Shown one piece after another: positions 6,614 through 13,759 of a DNA stretch of 18,343 bases (its first letter is position 1; each line of letters begins with the position of its first letter). Both the position numbers and the translations under genes were made by a program. This DNA is from Thermoplasmata archaeon (lineage in GTDB: Archaea; Thermoplasmatota; Thermoplasmata; Thermoplasmatales; Thermoplasmataceae), in NCBI GenBank assembly GCA_021795055.1, contig JAJYPW010000003.1, positions 1 to 18,343 of the forward strand, in the 5' to 3' direction. Below the pieces are notes generated by a model. That model saw only the letters and a list, made by a program, of their open reading frames with translations. It did not search any database and was not told where the DNA came from.

Positions 6614-7759
6614 TCAGCTTATCATGTCCATTTCCAGGCTGTAGTCATCCCCTATCAATAGTTTTTCTATTCGCTTCACGTCGTCAGGGGATCGCACTGA
6701 GTAAGGAGACTTAACCCCAACCAGAAGCACCATGGTCTTTGCTTGGCCATCCAATTCGGGATCTATTCGCAGTCCCCACCTTAATCTTGCATCGGGGTGC
6801 AGTCTGGCTTTAATCTCGGAAAGCGCCTCATTTCCTTCCTTGATTGTGAGATCTCTTCCTCCAACCATGCTGACGATGCATCCCTTTGCTTCCGAAAGAT
6901 CGGCCTCAAGAAGTGGGAACCTGATAGCCTCCATCATCGCGTTAAGCGCCTTGTTTTCCCCAGAGCCATGCCCAACACCCACTACGGCGGCGCCACCTAA
7001 CCTCATCATATTCACGACATCGGCAAAATCAATATTCACAAGCCCTGTTTGCACTATTAAATCAGTGACTCCCCCTATTGTGCCTGTTAAAACAGAGTCC
7101 GCATAGGAAAAAGCTTCCTCTATCTTCCTGGTGCCAGCGAGCTCTGCGACCTTGTCATTGGGAATAGCTATTGTAGTGTCTGACAGCCTGTACAGCCTGT
7201 CAAGCCCGTGAAGGGCAGATTCTGTCCTGAACTTTCCCTCGGATTTGAAGGGCAGAGTTACAATGGAGATCACCATTGATCCCGATTCCTTAGCTGCCTT
7301 TGCAACTACGGGCGCAGAACCCGTTCCGGTCCCCCCTCCAAGGCCGCAGGTAATGAAAGTGAGGTCAGATCCCCTGAGGAATTCCCTTATTTTTGTGATT
7401 TCCTCCATAGCTGATTCTTCCCCTTTCCTGGGAAGTCCGCCAGTCCCGTTACCTCTTGTGGTTCTTTTTCCTATCAGCAGTTTGTATTTTGACTTCGTTT
7501 TGGTCAGGAGGTGCATTGAGTCAGTATTTATCGAGAGCACATCGGCCCCAGCAACTCCTGCATTGGTAATGCCTGTTACCGTGTTGGATCCGGCACCCCC
7601 GCAGCCGACTATTTTGATCTTCGCCATCTTGTACTGCTCGGCCTCGGCAATATGCCTGTCCTGCGGGCACTCGAAGTTAGCCTCCACAGACACTTCATCA
7701 CCGGCAAGGTCAATCTCCTTTCGCCGCTCAGTCATCAGAAATGGATACATGTCCTGCAT
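6614..7759 (-). CDS. ftsZ: Cell-division GTPase FtsZ
   Basis: FtsZ is a tubulin-like GTPase that polymerises at midcell. In the 381 residues the Rossmann start is KIKIVGCGGAGSN (48-59). The nucleotide T4 signature GGGTGTGS (141-148) is intact. The catalytic T7 loop NIDFAD (242-247) retains both Asp residues, so the protein should hydrolyse GTP on polymerisation. There is an N-terminal extension of about 45 acidic residues before the core. The C terminus ends shortly after the second domain (ending SLEMDMIS), without the long linker and conserved tail peptide of bacterial FtsZ. A clear TATA box at 7785-7792 lies about 29 nt before the ATG, so the mRNA is probably leaderless. No other division gene is adjacent. 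Confidence 0.96.
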   Translation of the reverse strand: MQDMYPFLMTERRKEIDLAGDEVSVEANFECPQDRHIAEAEQYKMAKIKIVGCGGAGSNTVTGITNAGVAGADVLSINTDSMHLLTKTKSKYKLLIGKRTTRGNGTGGLPRKGEESAMEEITKIREFLRGSDLTFITCGLGGGTGTGSAPVVAKAAKESGSMVISIVTLPFKSEGKFRTESALHGLDRLYRLSDTTIAIPNDKVAELAGTRKIEEAFSYADSVLTGTIGGVTDLIVQTGLVNIDFADVVNMMRLGGAAVVGVGHGSGENKALNAMMEAIRFPLLEADLSEAKGCIVSMVGGRDLTIKEGNEALSEIKARLHPDARLRWGLRIDPELDGQAKTMVLLVGVKSPYSVRSPDDVKRIEKLLIGDDYSLEMDMIS

Positions 7760-8161
7760 ACGTCTGACACTATTGCTAAACCATTATATAAATGTTGTTC
7801 CTCTGAATCCATACAGCTTCAAATGCAGCATTCCCGGTTAATTCTTGGATCTCGAAATGCAAAAGGTCCGCAAATACCTCAAAATCAATCCAGTTTGCGA
7901 ATTGTAATGGCGATAGGGTTCGTTCCATTTGGCGAAGAATGGGGTATGCGTTGGATGGGCTTCAAATAAGGAAGAGTTCAAGGGCGGAATGCAAACACTT
8001 GTAGGGTTTGACATAGATTATTTTACGTTAAAACCGGGCTTCAAGAATTAATCATAACATTCGTCAGATGATACGTTGAACTGCGCACAGGTTGTTACCA
8101 GTTAGATCCTTCTGCATGGATTTCCAACGATGCAGTTCATCCAACCCGCAAATCAGGGAGA
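7760..8161. other. Gap of about 400 bp between the zinc-ribbon gene and ftsZ
   Basis: This holds the ftsZ TATA box and otherwise no recognised gene. An imperfect inverted repeat (GTTGAACTGC 8075-8084 versus GCAGTTCATC 8132-8141, 9 of 10 pairs) could form a stem. A plus-strand open frame of 48 codons runs from ATG 7823 to 7969, starting about 35 nt after the same TATA element, but its sequence resembles nothing I know. No tRNA or known RNA core was seen. Confidence 0.4.
7785..7792 (-). promoter_or_regulatory. TATA box for ftsZ
   Basis: TTTATATA on the minus strand is centred about 29 nt before the ATG at 7759. The element (ATTATATAAAT) is almost palindromic, so it could also direct plus-strand transcription. 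Confidence 0.6.
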
Positions 8162-9094
8162 TCAGACCACGTGTTTCTTAACCGCATGAAGTTCATTGAT
8201 CAACACTTCAAGTCCATCGAGGTCCACTAGGCTGTATCTCAGTTTCTTTGAATTCATTATCTTGAATCCAACTGCGCCCGCAGAAGCAAATTTCATCGGT
8301 CCTACGACTTTAACGTACCGAACTTCCTCCAACATCTCCCTGCTGGCCCAGTAATCATTGGGAAAATGATCCAGCGTACCTCCACTTTTAAGGGTTTCCA
8401 TCGCCCGGGAAGCCATTTCCTTGATTGTATTTCTTTTGAGAATATCATTCCACATATCCTGTGAACCACCATTGATCAGGAGACCCTGTCCGGGAAGCGC
8501 CAGAGTGATGAACATGACTCTCCGGTTCGTAATGATGATTGTATTCTCTGTGTACTTTTCGGCAGAAACTCCGCTTGGCCCGGTGAACTCCATCTGGAAT
8601 CTGTACACTGGTGTCAGAGACGCAACAACCAACTCTCCTGCATCAAGTTTTACAGGAGAGTCGCCGAAGAGGTTTGTGCCCATAACCTCGGTGACTGCCT
8701 TCTTCCCGTACACTTTCTGCAGATCACTGGAATATTCCTCCTTTGGATTTGAGAAGTTGATCTTTCTGATCCGTCTGTTGGAATAGAGGAATAGTGCCAG
8801 AAGAAGGAAAGTAAACCCCATGAACACGATTGCGATATAAAAGGGAAATCCATGCATTACAGCATAGGTGAAAAACACTGCTTCAATAACCAATATGACC
8901 AGTGTTATCAATATTCCAACGTAATTCTTAATTCTGGTCAACCCGGCACTGACGGGTGCCATCCCCTGTTCCCCAATCGCGTTATCGACAAAGCTGGAAA
9001 TTTCCTTAGTTATTGAGCTTTTCATGCCTGCACCACACGATGGGCAATTCTCTGCACCTTCAGGTAGGGGTTGCCCGCAAGTCCTGCAAATCAC
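8162..9094 (-). CDS. Uncharacterised zinc-ribbon protein with two membrane helices and a soluble C-terminal domain
   Basis: I do not recognise a named family. From the GTG at 9094 the protein has 310 residues. The N terminus is a zinc ribbon, CRTCG then CPSCG with the four Cys spaced 2-10-2. After a linker come two hydrophobic segments (about residues 58-80 and 83-105), separated by only a few residues, so a hairpin with both ends on the same side. A positively charged NRRIRKI follows. The remaining 190 residues are soluble, with an alternating strand pattern and a NTIIITNRRVMFITL segment. That segment is reminiscent of PH-like domains found in other zinc-ribbon membrane proteins; this is an inference only. 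TTG at 9103 is another possible start, but a TATA box at 9114-9121 favours a leaderless GTG. It stands alone between two 400-bp gaps. Confidence 0.8.
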   Translation of the reverse strand: MICRTCGQPLPEGAENCPSCGAGMKSSITKEISSFVDNAIGEQGMAPVSAGLTRIKNYVGILITLVILVIEAVFFTYAVMHGFPFYIAIVFMGFTFLLLALFLYSNRRIRKINFSNPKEEYSSDLQKVYGKKAVTEVMGTNLFGDSPVKLDAGELVVASLTPVYRFQMEFTGPSGVSAEKYTENTIIITNRRVMFITLALPGQGLLINGGSQDMWNDILKRNTIKEMASRAMETLKSGGTLDHFPNDYWASREMLEEVRYVKVVGPMKFASAGAVGFKIMNSKKLRYSLVDLDGLEVLINELHAVKKHVV

Positions 9095-9113
9095 CTGCTT
9101 CAAACGCAGCTAT

Positions 9114-9121
9114 ATATTAAA
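9114..9121 (-). promoter_or_regulatory. TATA box for the zinc-ribbon membrane protein gene
   Basis: TTTAATAT on the minus strand is centred about 24 nt before the GTG at 9094 but only 15 nt before the TTG at 9103. It therefore supports the GTG start. Confidence 0.45.
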
Positions 9122-9496
9122 TGGTTTTGTAACGGCAATGACTGTTGTCCACTTTCTTCCCCGCAGATCAGGTGCGCCGATAATCCAAATGGCGCATTGC
9201 CCATGACGCGACTGGGAAGCGGAACAAAGCCGGCAGAACCTCATCATTTATTTGAGAGCCGAGAGTGGAGTGCGAAAACGCAGGTTGCATGGGAAAAGGA
9301 GACCATCCTTCATGATAGAAATCCCGGTTCAGTTTTAAAATGTGAAAAATTTCAAACGGTGGGAAAAGCAACGTAATAGGTTTCATGCCGTCAGATGCGG
9401 GTATGGATTTAATTATTCAGGCGAAGGACGGTGCATGGCATGGCACTAGAGTTGGTCGAATGAGTTTGTCCGGAAATTTGTCGGGAATGATTGTAG

Positions 9497-9504
9497 TTAA
9501 AATA
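9497..9504 (+). promoter_or_regulatory. TATA box for pyrE
   Basis: TTAAAATA is centred about 26 nt before the ATG at 9526. It predicts a leaderless mRNA and argues against longer in-frame starts. Confidence 0.5.
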
Positions 9505-9525
9505 TCCCGGTGGCAATCAGGGTGC

Positions 9526-10071
9526 ATGCCAGCATACAGGGGCGTCAGGAAAGCTTCGGAAGTCGATGGATTGGCAAGAATGCTCATAGAAAAGAACGCA
9601 GTTCTCTTCGGGAAGTTTACCCTCACTTCCGGAAAGGAGTCTGATATATACGTGGATATCAAGAAGGCCTATACTTACCCAGAAGTGCTCCAGAGAATAG
9701 GTACGGGCATCGCGTCACTGGTGAAGACTCCTTTGATAGCAGGAGTGGAACTTGGCGCAATACCATTGATTGCTGCCGCTTCAGTCATCGGAAACATACC
9801 GTTTGTGATGATCAGGAAGGAAAGGGAGCACGGGACAAAGGAGATCGTGGTTGGCCCGGATGTCTCCGGCAAGGAAGTGACAATCGTTGAAGACGTGATC
9901 ACAACTGGCGGTTCGGTGGTTAAGGCAGCCGAGGTTCTGCGGATCAGGGGAGCCAGAGTCAACAGCGTCATCTGTGTTGTAGATCGGGAAGAAGGAGGAC
10001 AGCAAACGCTCTCAGCAAACAATCTCAAACTCAGGCCACTCGTAAAATTGTCCGATATAATGGTTTCATGA
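9526..10071 (+). CDS. pyrE: Orotate phosphoribosyltransferase
   Basis: PyrE converts orotate and PRPP to orotidine 5'-phosphate in pyrimidine synthesis. From ATG 9526 the protein has 181 residues, normal for archaeal PyrE. Hallmarks are the N-terminal AVLFGKFTLTSGKESDIYVD, AGVELGAIPLIAAAS, the flexible-loop region MIRKEREHGTKE, and the PRPP loop VTIVEDVITTGGSVV. The frame stays open upstream to 9385, but those 47 codons look non-homologous and a TATA box sits within them, so the shorter start is chosen. The last 6 nt (TCATGA) also encode the stop codon of the convergent aIF6 gene. Confidence 0.94.
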   Translation: MPAYRGVRKASEVDGLARMLIEKNAVLFGKFTLTSGKESDIYVDIKKAYTYPEVLQRIGTGIASLVKTPLIAGVELGAIPLIAAASVIGNIPFVMIRKEREHGTKEIVVGPDVSGKEVTIVEDVITTGGSVVKAAEVLRIRGARVNSVICVVDREEGGQQTLSANNLKLRPLVKLSDIMVS

Positions 10072-10713
10072 AAGTGCTTCGTCAATCCTTCCAAGCTCTA
10101 TCGGCGTTGTGGTAGTTCCCACTATCACGCCGCTTGAGTTGGCCATCATCGCAGACCCGACGTAGATGCTTCCGAAATTAGCTGTTGCCTGCTTGATTGG
10201 CACCTTGAAAAATAGCGAGAGGCGCTTCATCTCATCCTCATCTGCCGTGGGAGTGACAAGCATGCCCTTAGGAGTGAGAACGGACACACTTCCGACGGTT
10301 TTCACCCCCCCTATCTCTCCCTTTATAACTTCAACATCCAGCGCATCCTGAATTTCCTTCATCGATGACTTTCCAAAATTCTTATGGATAATTGCGCCCC
10401 TGTCGTTGGTCAGTATGTCATTGCCCATTGCATTGACCTTGTCCTTAAGATAGAGGACGTTCCTTCCGCCAAGTTCGTCAGGTTCAATTCTGGATTCCCT
10501 AGGCATTATAATCCCGTTGGAGTTCATTGTGACAAGCGACCCTGCCAGGTTTATCCCATTCAGGTCTGCCCTGACGGCCTTCACCTTCAGGAAGAGTGAA
10601 ATATTGTCTGCTGTCTTCGTATCGAAACTACTGGAAAAAATTGCGACATCGTCAGAGACCCTGGCAAACAAACCCACAAAGTCACTGCTGTCGATATCTA
10701 TCTTTTTAATCAT
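10066..10713 (-). CDS. Translation initiation factor aIF6
   Basis: aIF6 is the ribosome anti-association factor that binds the 50S subunit and blocks premature joining. From ATG 10713 it has 215 residues, fitting the five-fold pseudo-symmetric pentein shape. Repeats are visible in recurring strand-turn motifs such as GSLVTMNSNGIIMP, NDILTNDRGAIIH, GSVSVLTPKGMLVTP and GSAMMANSSGVIVG. The start lies 5 nt after the L31e stop, so it is probably translated by coupling; longer frames upstream only shadow L31e. It is the last gene of the S19e operon here. In many archaea L18a, prefoldin alpha and ftsY follow, but here the convergent pyrE ends in the same 6 nt. Confidence 0.94.
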   Translation of the reverse strand: MIKKIDIDSSDFVGLFARVSDDVAIFSSSFDTKTADNISLFLKVKAVRADLNGINLAGSLVTMNSNGIIMPRESRIEPDELGGRNVLYLKDKVNAMGNDILTNDRGAIIHKNFGKSSMKEIQDALDVEVIKGEIGGVKTVGSVSVLTPKGMLVTPTADEDEMKRLSLFFKVPIKQATANFGSIYVGSAMMANSSGVIVGTTTTPIELGRIDEALS

Positions 10714-10718
10714 CTGGT

Positions 10719-10988
10719 CTACGGCATGATCACTTCTGTTGTTCCATCCTGGAGCTTCAGAATCCTGACCCTGATCTTGGAAGGTATCTTCTTCTTTCCT
10801 TTTTCCCATATGGTTTCGTTGACCTTTGGATCGATCCATACGCTCTCCAGATCCGACTTGGTTTTCCTTGCCACTTCCTCCCTGATCAGCCTTATTGCAG
10901 TATCCGTTCTCCTTGAACGCGATACAAGCTTTGCCTTCCTCAGAGGGATGTTCATGAATACTTCTTCCGTTGCCTGTTGCTCTTCCAT
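10719..10988 (-). CDS. rpl31e: 50S ribosomal protein L31e
   Basis: This is an archaeal/eukaryotic large-subunit protein found near the polypeptide exit tunnel. It has about 89 residues with the family pattern: FMNIPLRKAKLVSRSRRTDTA, then IRLIREEVARKTKSD, and SVWIDPKVNETIWEKGKKKIP near the middle. Two adjacent ATGs (10991 and 10988) are possible. AGGAGGG at 10994-11000 is 2 nt from the first and 5 nt from the second, which favours the second. It follows L39e closely and precedes aIF6 by 5 nt. Confidence 0.95.
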   Translation of the reverse strand: MEEQQATEEVFMNIPLRKAKLVSRSRRTDTAIRLIREEVARKTKSDLESVWIDPKVNETIWEKGKKKIPSKIRVRILKLQDGTTEVIMP

Positions 10989-10993
10989 CATAT

Positions 10994-11000
10994 CCCTCCT
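10994..11000 (-). promoter_or_regulatory. Shine-Dalgarno site for rpl31e
   Basis: AGGAGGG on the minus strand overlaps the L39e stop codon (TAG). Spacing favours the ATG at 10988 over 10991. Confidence 0.6.
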
Positions 11001-11154
11001 AAAGTTTCAGGGAATTCCTTCTCCAGTTCCTTCTCTTGTTGTTCTGCACGAATCTTCGGTCAGTTCGCATCATGACCCAGCCAGGTACTCTCCTGTTGGA
11101 CTTGACGCGCTTCATCAATCGTATTTTCCTTCCAAGTTCCTTGTTTCTGCTCAT
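10999..11154 (-). CDS. rpl39e: 50S ribosomal protein L39e
   Basis: This 51-residue, very basic ribosomal protein of the exit tunnel is easily missed because of its length. It reads [20 protein letters not shown], followed by [11 protein letters not shown] and then [15 protein letters not shown]. The family hallmarks are the basic N-terminal helix, the VPGWVMMRT segment and the C-terminal RNWRR motif. The start is 2 nt after the PDCD5 stop codon, with GGAG at 11161-11164 spaced 6 nt upstream. It lies in the conserved order PDCD5-L39e-L31e-aIF6, which makes the call very secure. Confidence 0.96.
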   Translation of the reverse strand: MSRNKELGRKIRLMKRVKSNRRVPGWVMMRTDRRFVQNNKRRNWRRNSLKL

Positions 11155-11156
11155 CC

Positions 11157-11495
11157 TTATCTCCTTTCTATTCTGGTCTCTTTCTTGGTTGAAGTCAGTT
11201 TCTCCAGTATGTCCTTGACATCCTCGTCCTTCACCACGCGGTTCAGCCTGCCCATCCGGGCCAACTGAATCAGCTGGTTCTCAACATCCTCTGCGAGATC
11301 CGGTCTTACCAGCCTGACGTTACTCAGCCGATCCCTCGCTTCAGGCGAGAGTATCTGCCTGAGCAAAGCCTGTCTTTTAGCTCTTTCTGTCTCGGCAGCC
11401 TTCTTCTGGTCCTCATACTGCTCCTGCGAGGCGCCCCTTTGTATCTCCTCGAGTTTGCGCCTTCTCAGGGCTTCCAGTTCATCATCATTGTCCAT
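11157..11495 (-). CDS. PDCD5-family DNA-binding protein (TFAR19 homologue)
   Basis: This is a small (112-residue), highly charged helical protein of the archaeal/eukaryotic PDCD5 family. Homologues bind nucleic acid, and the archaeal role remains poorly defined. An acidic start ([20 protein letters not shown]) leads to a Gln/Lys-rich disordered or helical stretch. The three-helix core follows: [20 protein letters not shown], then [20 protein letters not shown] and [13 protein letters not shown]. It sits 25 nt after S19e and 2 nt before L39e, a gene order conserved across archaea, so it is probably co-expressed with ribosomal proteins. A GTGAT element about 12 nt upstream could serve as a ribosome site. 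Confidence 0.93.
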   Translation of the reverse strand: MDNDDELEALRRRKLEEIQRGASQEQYEDQKKAAETERAKRQALLRQILSPEARDRLSNVRLVRPDLAEDVENQLIQLARMGRLNRVVKDEDVKDILEKLTSTKKETRIERR

Positions 11496-11520
11496 GGCAG
11501 CATCATCACTTCACTTTGAC

Positions 11521-11973
11521 TTATGCGAGTTTCGCCCAAACTTCAGATTCCTTTAATCTCTCAGTTATGATTTCCTTTGAGACTTTAGTCAGAAGCGAAA
11601 GTCCAGCCGGAGAAAGGAATCTGCCTCTTTTGTCCTTTTTCACATACCCAAGGCTTTCGAGGGTTTGCAGCATGTGCCTTACAATGAACCTGCTACCTTT
11701 TGCAGGGTGATATCCTATGGAACCTCTGTCGACCCTGCCGCCGTAGTATGCACTCAGCCTTGATATCCCCATCGGGCCATATTCCCCTATTTTTCTCAGG
11801 GTCGATGCGAGTCTAGTCTCATACCAGTCGCTCTGTGTCCAGGCGGATTCCTTGTGTATGCCGGCCTTCAAGTGTGCGGTCCATTCCGGAGCTTTTATCC
11901 TCTTGTCTTTCTTGAATTCCACAGCAAGTGCGTTAATGAGCAGATCATTCGGTATGTTTCTAAAGTCCACCAT
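11521..11973 (-). CDS. rps19e: 30S ribosomal protein S19e
   Basis: This archaeal/eukaryotic small-subunit protein has a winged-helix core and is involved in 30S head assembly. The 150 residues show the family's WTAHLKAGIHKESAWTQSDW, then YETRLASTLRKI, YYGGRVDRGSIGYHPAKGS and LESLGYVKKDKRGRFLSPAG. It is the first gene of the operon S19e-PDCD5-L39e-L31e-aIF6. Two AT-rich elements upstream (about 11994-12003 and 12008-12015) could serve as TATA boxes. The nearer gives a leaderless mRNA and the farther, better one gives a leader of roughly 12 nt. Confidence 0.96.
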   Translation of the reverse strand: MVDFRNIPNDLLINALAVEFKKDKRIKAPEWTAHLKAGIHKESAWTQSDWYETRLASTLRKIGEYGPMGISRLSAYYGGRVDRGSIGYHPAKGSRFIVRHMLQTLESLGYVKKDKRGRFLSPAGLSLLTKVSKEIITERLKESEVWAKLA

Positions 11974-12007
11974 CAGTATTCACAGCAGCAGCCCATATTT
12001 ATTCTGT

Positions 12008-12015
12008 TTATATAA
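12008..12015 (-). promoter_or_regulatory. Probable TATA box of the S19e operon
   Basis: TTATATAA is centred about 39 nt before the S19e ATG. A second AT-rich element (AATAAATATG on the minus strand) is about 26 nt before the ATG and is an alternative. The region 11974-12121 holds no gene. Confidence 0.45.
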
Positions 12016-12121
12016 GTTTGTCAATCCACAGTCACCTTTGTGTAATCCAGTCGATTATATCCACAACATTCGATTCCGATCCAACCGCGGAATACTATCG
12101 TCAAGAACGCTGTTTGCTGGT

Positions 12122-13759
12122 TTAGATGCTGCCCGAAAGCTTCTTCTGTCTCCCGATGACCAGAACCACGATTAATATGATTGCAGCTTCCAGGAGGAGA
12201 TCAATGAATATTTCCTGCGAATAGTTAGGCATCACGAGTGCTACCGAAAATTTCCTGTATATTGCAACATATAACTGTGATCCCACAAGTGAAGGGATTA
12301 TGGTGAGCAGGAAGGTCGTGAAGAATGTATACATTAGGCCAATGTTGCCGCCGAAGGAATCGGGAGTTATCCGGGTTGCCTCTTCCGGTATTTTGAGAAA
12401 GAACCTGCGAAGGTTGATCACGTTTGTGTAGGAAAAGGCAAGAAAGAGAGTGGCTGGAACCAGAATATAGTACACCCAGCCAGCCGATACAAAATAAAGC
12501 GCAGTAAACGTCAGAGGGATCATGAAGACAAGGAAAACCAGAGAATCGAAGAAGTATTTCGTATAGACCAGTTTCCTGATGGTGACGGGTGTAGTCTTCA
12601 GCACGTTTATCCCCTCCGATTCTGAAAGAAGGGATGCGAACGCGAAAAATGAGGCGCATATGGAACTCAGGGAAAACATAGTGAGCATGACTCCAAGTGG
12701 ATCCGAACCCGCAAATCCGCCATTCACGTAGGGAACAATCAGCGGAACCGCAACAAGTGCAGGTATGATAAGTATCATTGCGCTGTAACTGTTCCTCAGC
12801 GTATATGCTAGATCCTTGGATATGACCGCCCTCAGTATTCCCTTCCTGGCAGGCGATCTGACCTTGCCTCCCTCACTGTGTGCTATAACTCTCTCGGACA
12901 CAAGCTTTTCTGAAGCCTTTTTTGTGATTATGATCGAAAGGTAAATGAACAGAGCCATGTACGCGAAGGAAGCAATCATTCCCAGGAAAATGGCAGAAAT
13001 CGCGTTCCCGGAATAGAACAGGATATACGGTATTCCGATCACGAAAAGGAAATATGATCCGTAGCCAAGATCCGGTAAGCCTGTGAACCCGGTTCCGGGT
13101 GCGAAAAGAACCAGTTCAAGGAGGGAGAAGGCTGCAATGATCAACCCAAGCCTGACGATCGAAACCACCCCGGAACGCCGGGATATCCGCGTTCTGCTCG
13201 ACCTCGAGGCGAAGATGCCGATCCCGAGCCCAACCGTCTGGCCAAGAAATACCATTGTCACCGCCCACATTATTGCAGAAGGGAGGAAAGAAATGGATCC
13301 GGAAAAGTAGTAATCCAGTACGATTACCGGCATGGACACAAAAATAGATGCGGAACCATAATAGAGAAGATAGCAGTACATCATCACCTTCCAAGCGAAC
13401 GATGATTGCATTGCTTCAACAGGTTTGAGGAGCCCGTTGTCCATCACTGAGTTGTACAGCAGGAGGGAGTTGTAAATTGAGATGAAGAAAGAATAGACCA
13501 TTGCGAGGAATGTAATGCCTGAAAGGCTTGCAGGGCCATAATCTCCCTGGGTTTTGAACAAAAATATGAGGATGGAGATAGAAACGAATGAAATGACAGA
13601 AACAATGTAGTTTACGCGGACATATCTCCTTAAGACCCTGCCGTCGATTAATGCGGCCTTTCTTCTATCCTTACGGTGCCCCATGTATCCCTTCAGGGAG
13701 AGATAGCGCTGCTCCATCATTACCTGGGTTGCTATCCTTACCTCAATTCCCTGAGTCAT
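12122..13759 (-). CDS. ABC-2 type exporter permease, large form
   Basis: This is a 545-residue, very hydrophobic protein with about 12 or 13 membrane segments (roughly residues 49-69, 80-104, 124-148, 158-183, 200-220, 235-278, 325-347, 356-378, 405-446, 473-492 and 519-536). A cytoplasmic basic loop lies near 280-320. The N terminus is cytoplasmic and basic. The layout suggests two permease halves in one chain. It starts inside the 3' end of the ATPase gene (17-nt overlap), with GAGGAA a few nt upstream, so the two form one transporter. The substrate cannot be told from sequence. No substrate-binding protein is adjacent, which fits export rather than uptake. Confidence 0.82.
   Translation of the reverse strand: MTQGIEVRIATQVMMEQRYLSLKGYMGHRKDRRKAALIDGRVLRRYVRVNYIVSVISFVSISILIFLFKTQGDYGPASLSGITFLAMVYSFFISIYNSLLLYNSVMDNGLLKPVEAMQSSFAWKVMMYCYLLYYGSASIFVSMPVIVLDYYFSGSISFLPSAIMWAVTMVFLGQTVGLGIGIFASRSSRTRISRRSGVVSIVRLGLIIAAFSLLELVLFAPGTGFTGLPDLGYGSYFLFVIGIPYILFYSGNAISAIFLGMIASFAYMALFIYLSIIITKKASEKLVSERVIAHSEGGKVRSPARKGILRAVISKDLAYTLRNSYSAMILIIPALVAVPLIVPYVNGGFAGSDPLGVMLTMFSLSSICASFFAFASLLSESEGINVLKTTPVTIRKLVYTKYFFDSLVFLVFMIPLTFTALYFVSAGWVYYILVPATLFLAFSYTNVINLRRFFLKIPEEATRITPDSFGGNIGLMYTFFTTFLLTIIPSLVGSQLYVAIYRKFSVALVMPNYSQEIFIDLLLEAAIILIVVLVIGRQKKLSGSI

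Larger units (their letters stand above)
9095..9525. other. Gap of about 430 bp between the divergent zinc-ribbon and pyrE genes
   Basis: This holds the divergent promoters of the zinc-ribbon gene (TATA 9114-9121) and of pyrE (9497-9504). The pyrE frame is open upstream to 9385, but those codons lack family similarity and the promoter lies within them, so I read them as non-coding. A short near-direct repeat (TTTGTCCGGAAA / TTTGTCGGGAAT) occurs around 9466-9489. No RNA gene was recognised. Confidence 0.4.

Noticed and set aside
7245..7841. Plus-strand open frame of 198 codons opposite ftsZ
   Set aside because: It is antisense to the conserved ftsZ core; the Pro/Ser-rich composition is typical of a shadow frame.
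9385..9525. N-terminal 47-codon extension of PyrE
   Set aside because: The added residues lack family resemblance and contain the pyrE TATA box; ATG 9526 gives the normal family length.
9095..9525. Possible SRP RNA or RNase P RNA
   Set aside because: Looked for conserved core sequences on both strands and saw none.
10714..10839. N-terminal extension of aIF6 into L31e
   Set aside because: It is only the alternate frame of L31e; ATG 10713 gives the normal aIF6 N terminus 5 nt after the L31e stop.
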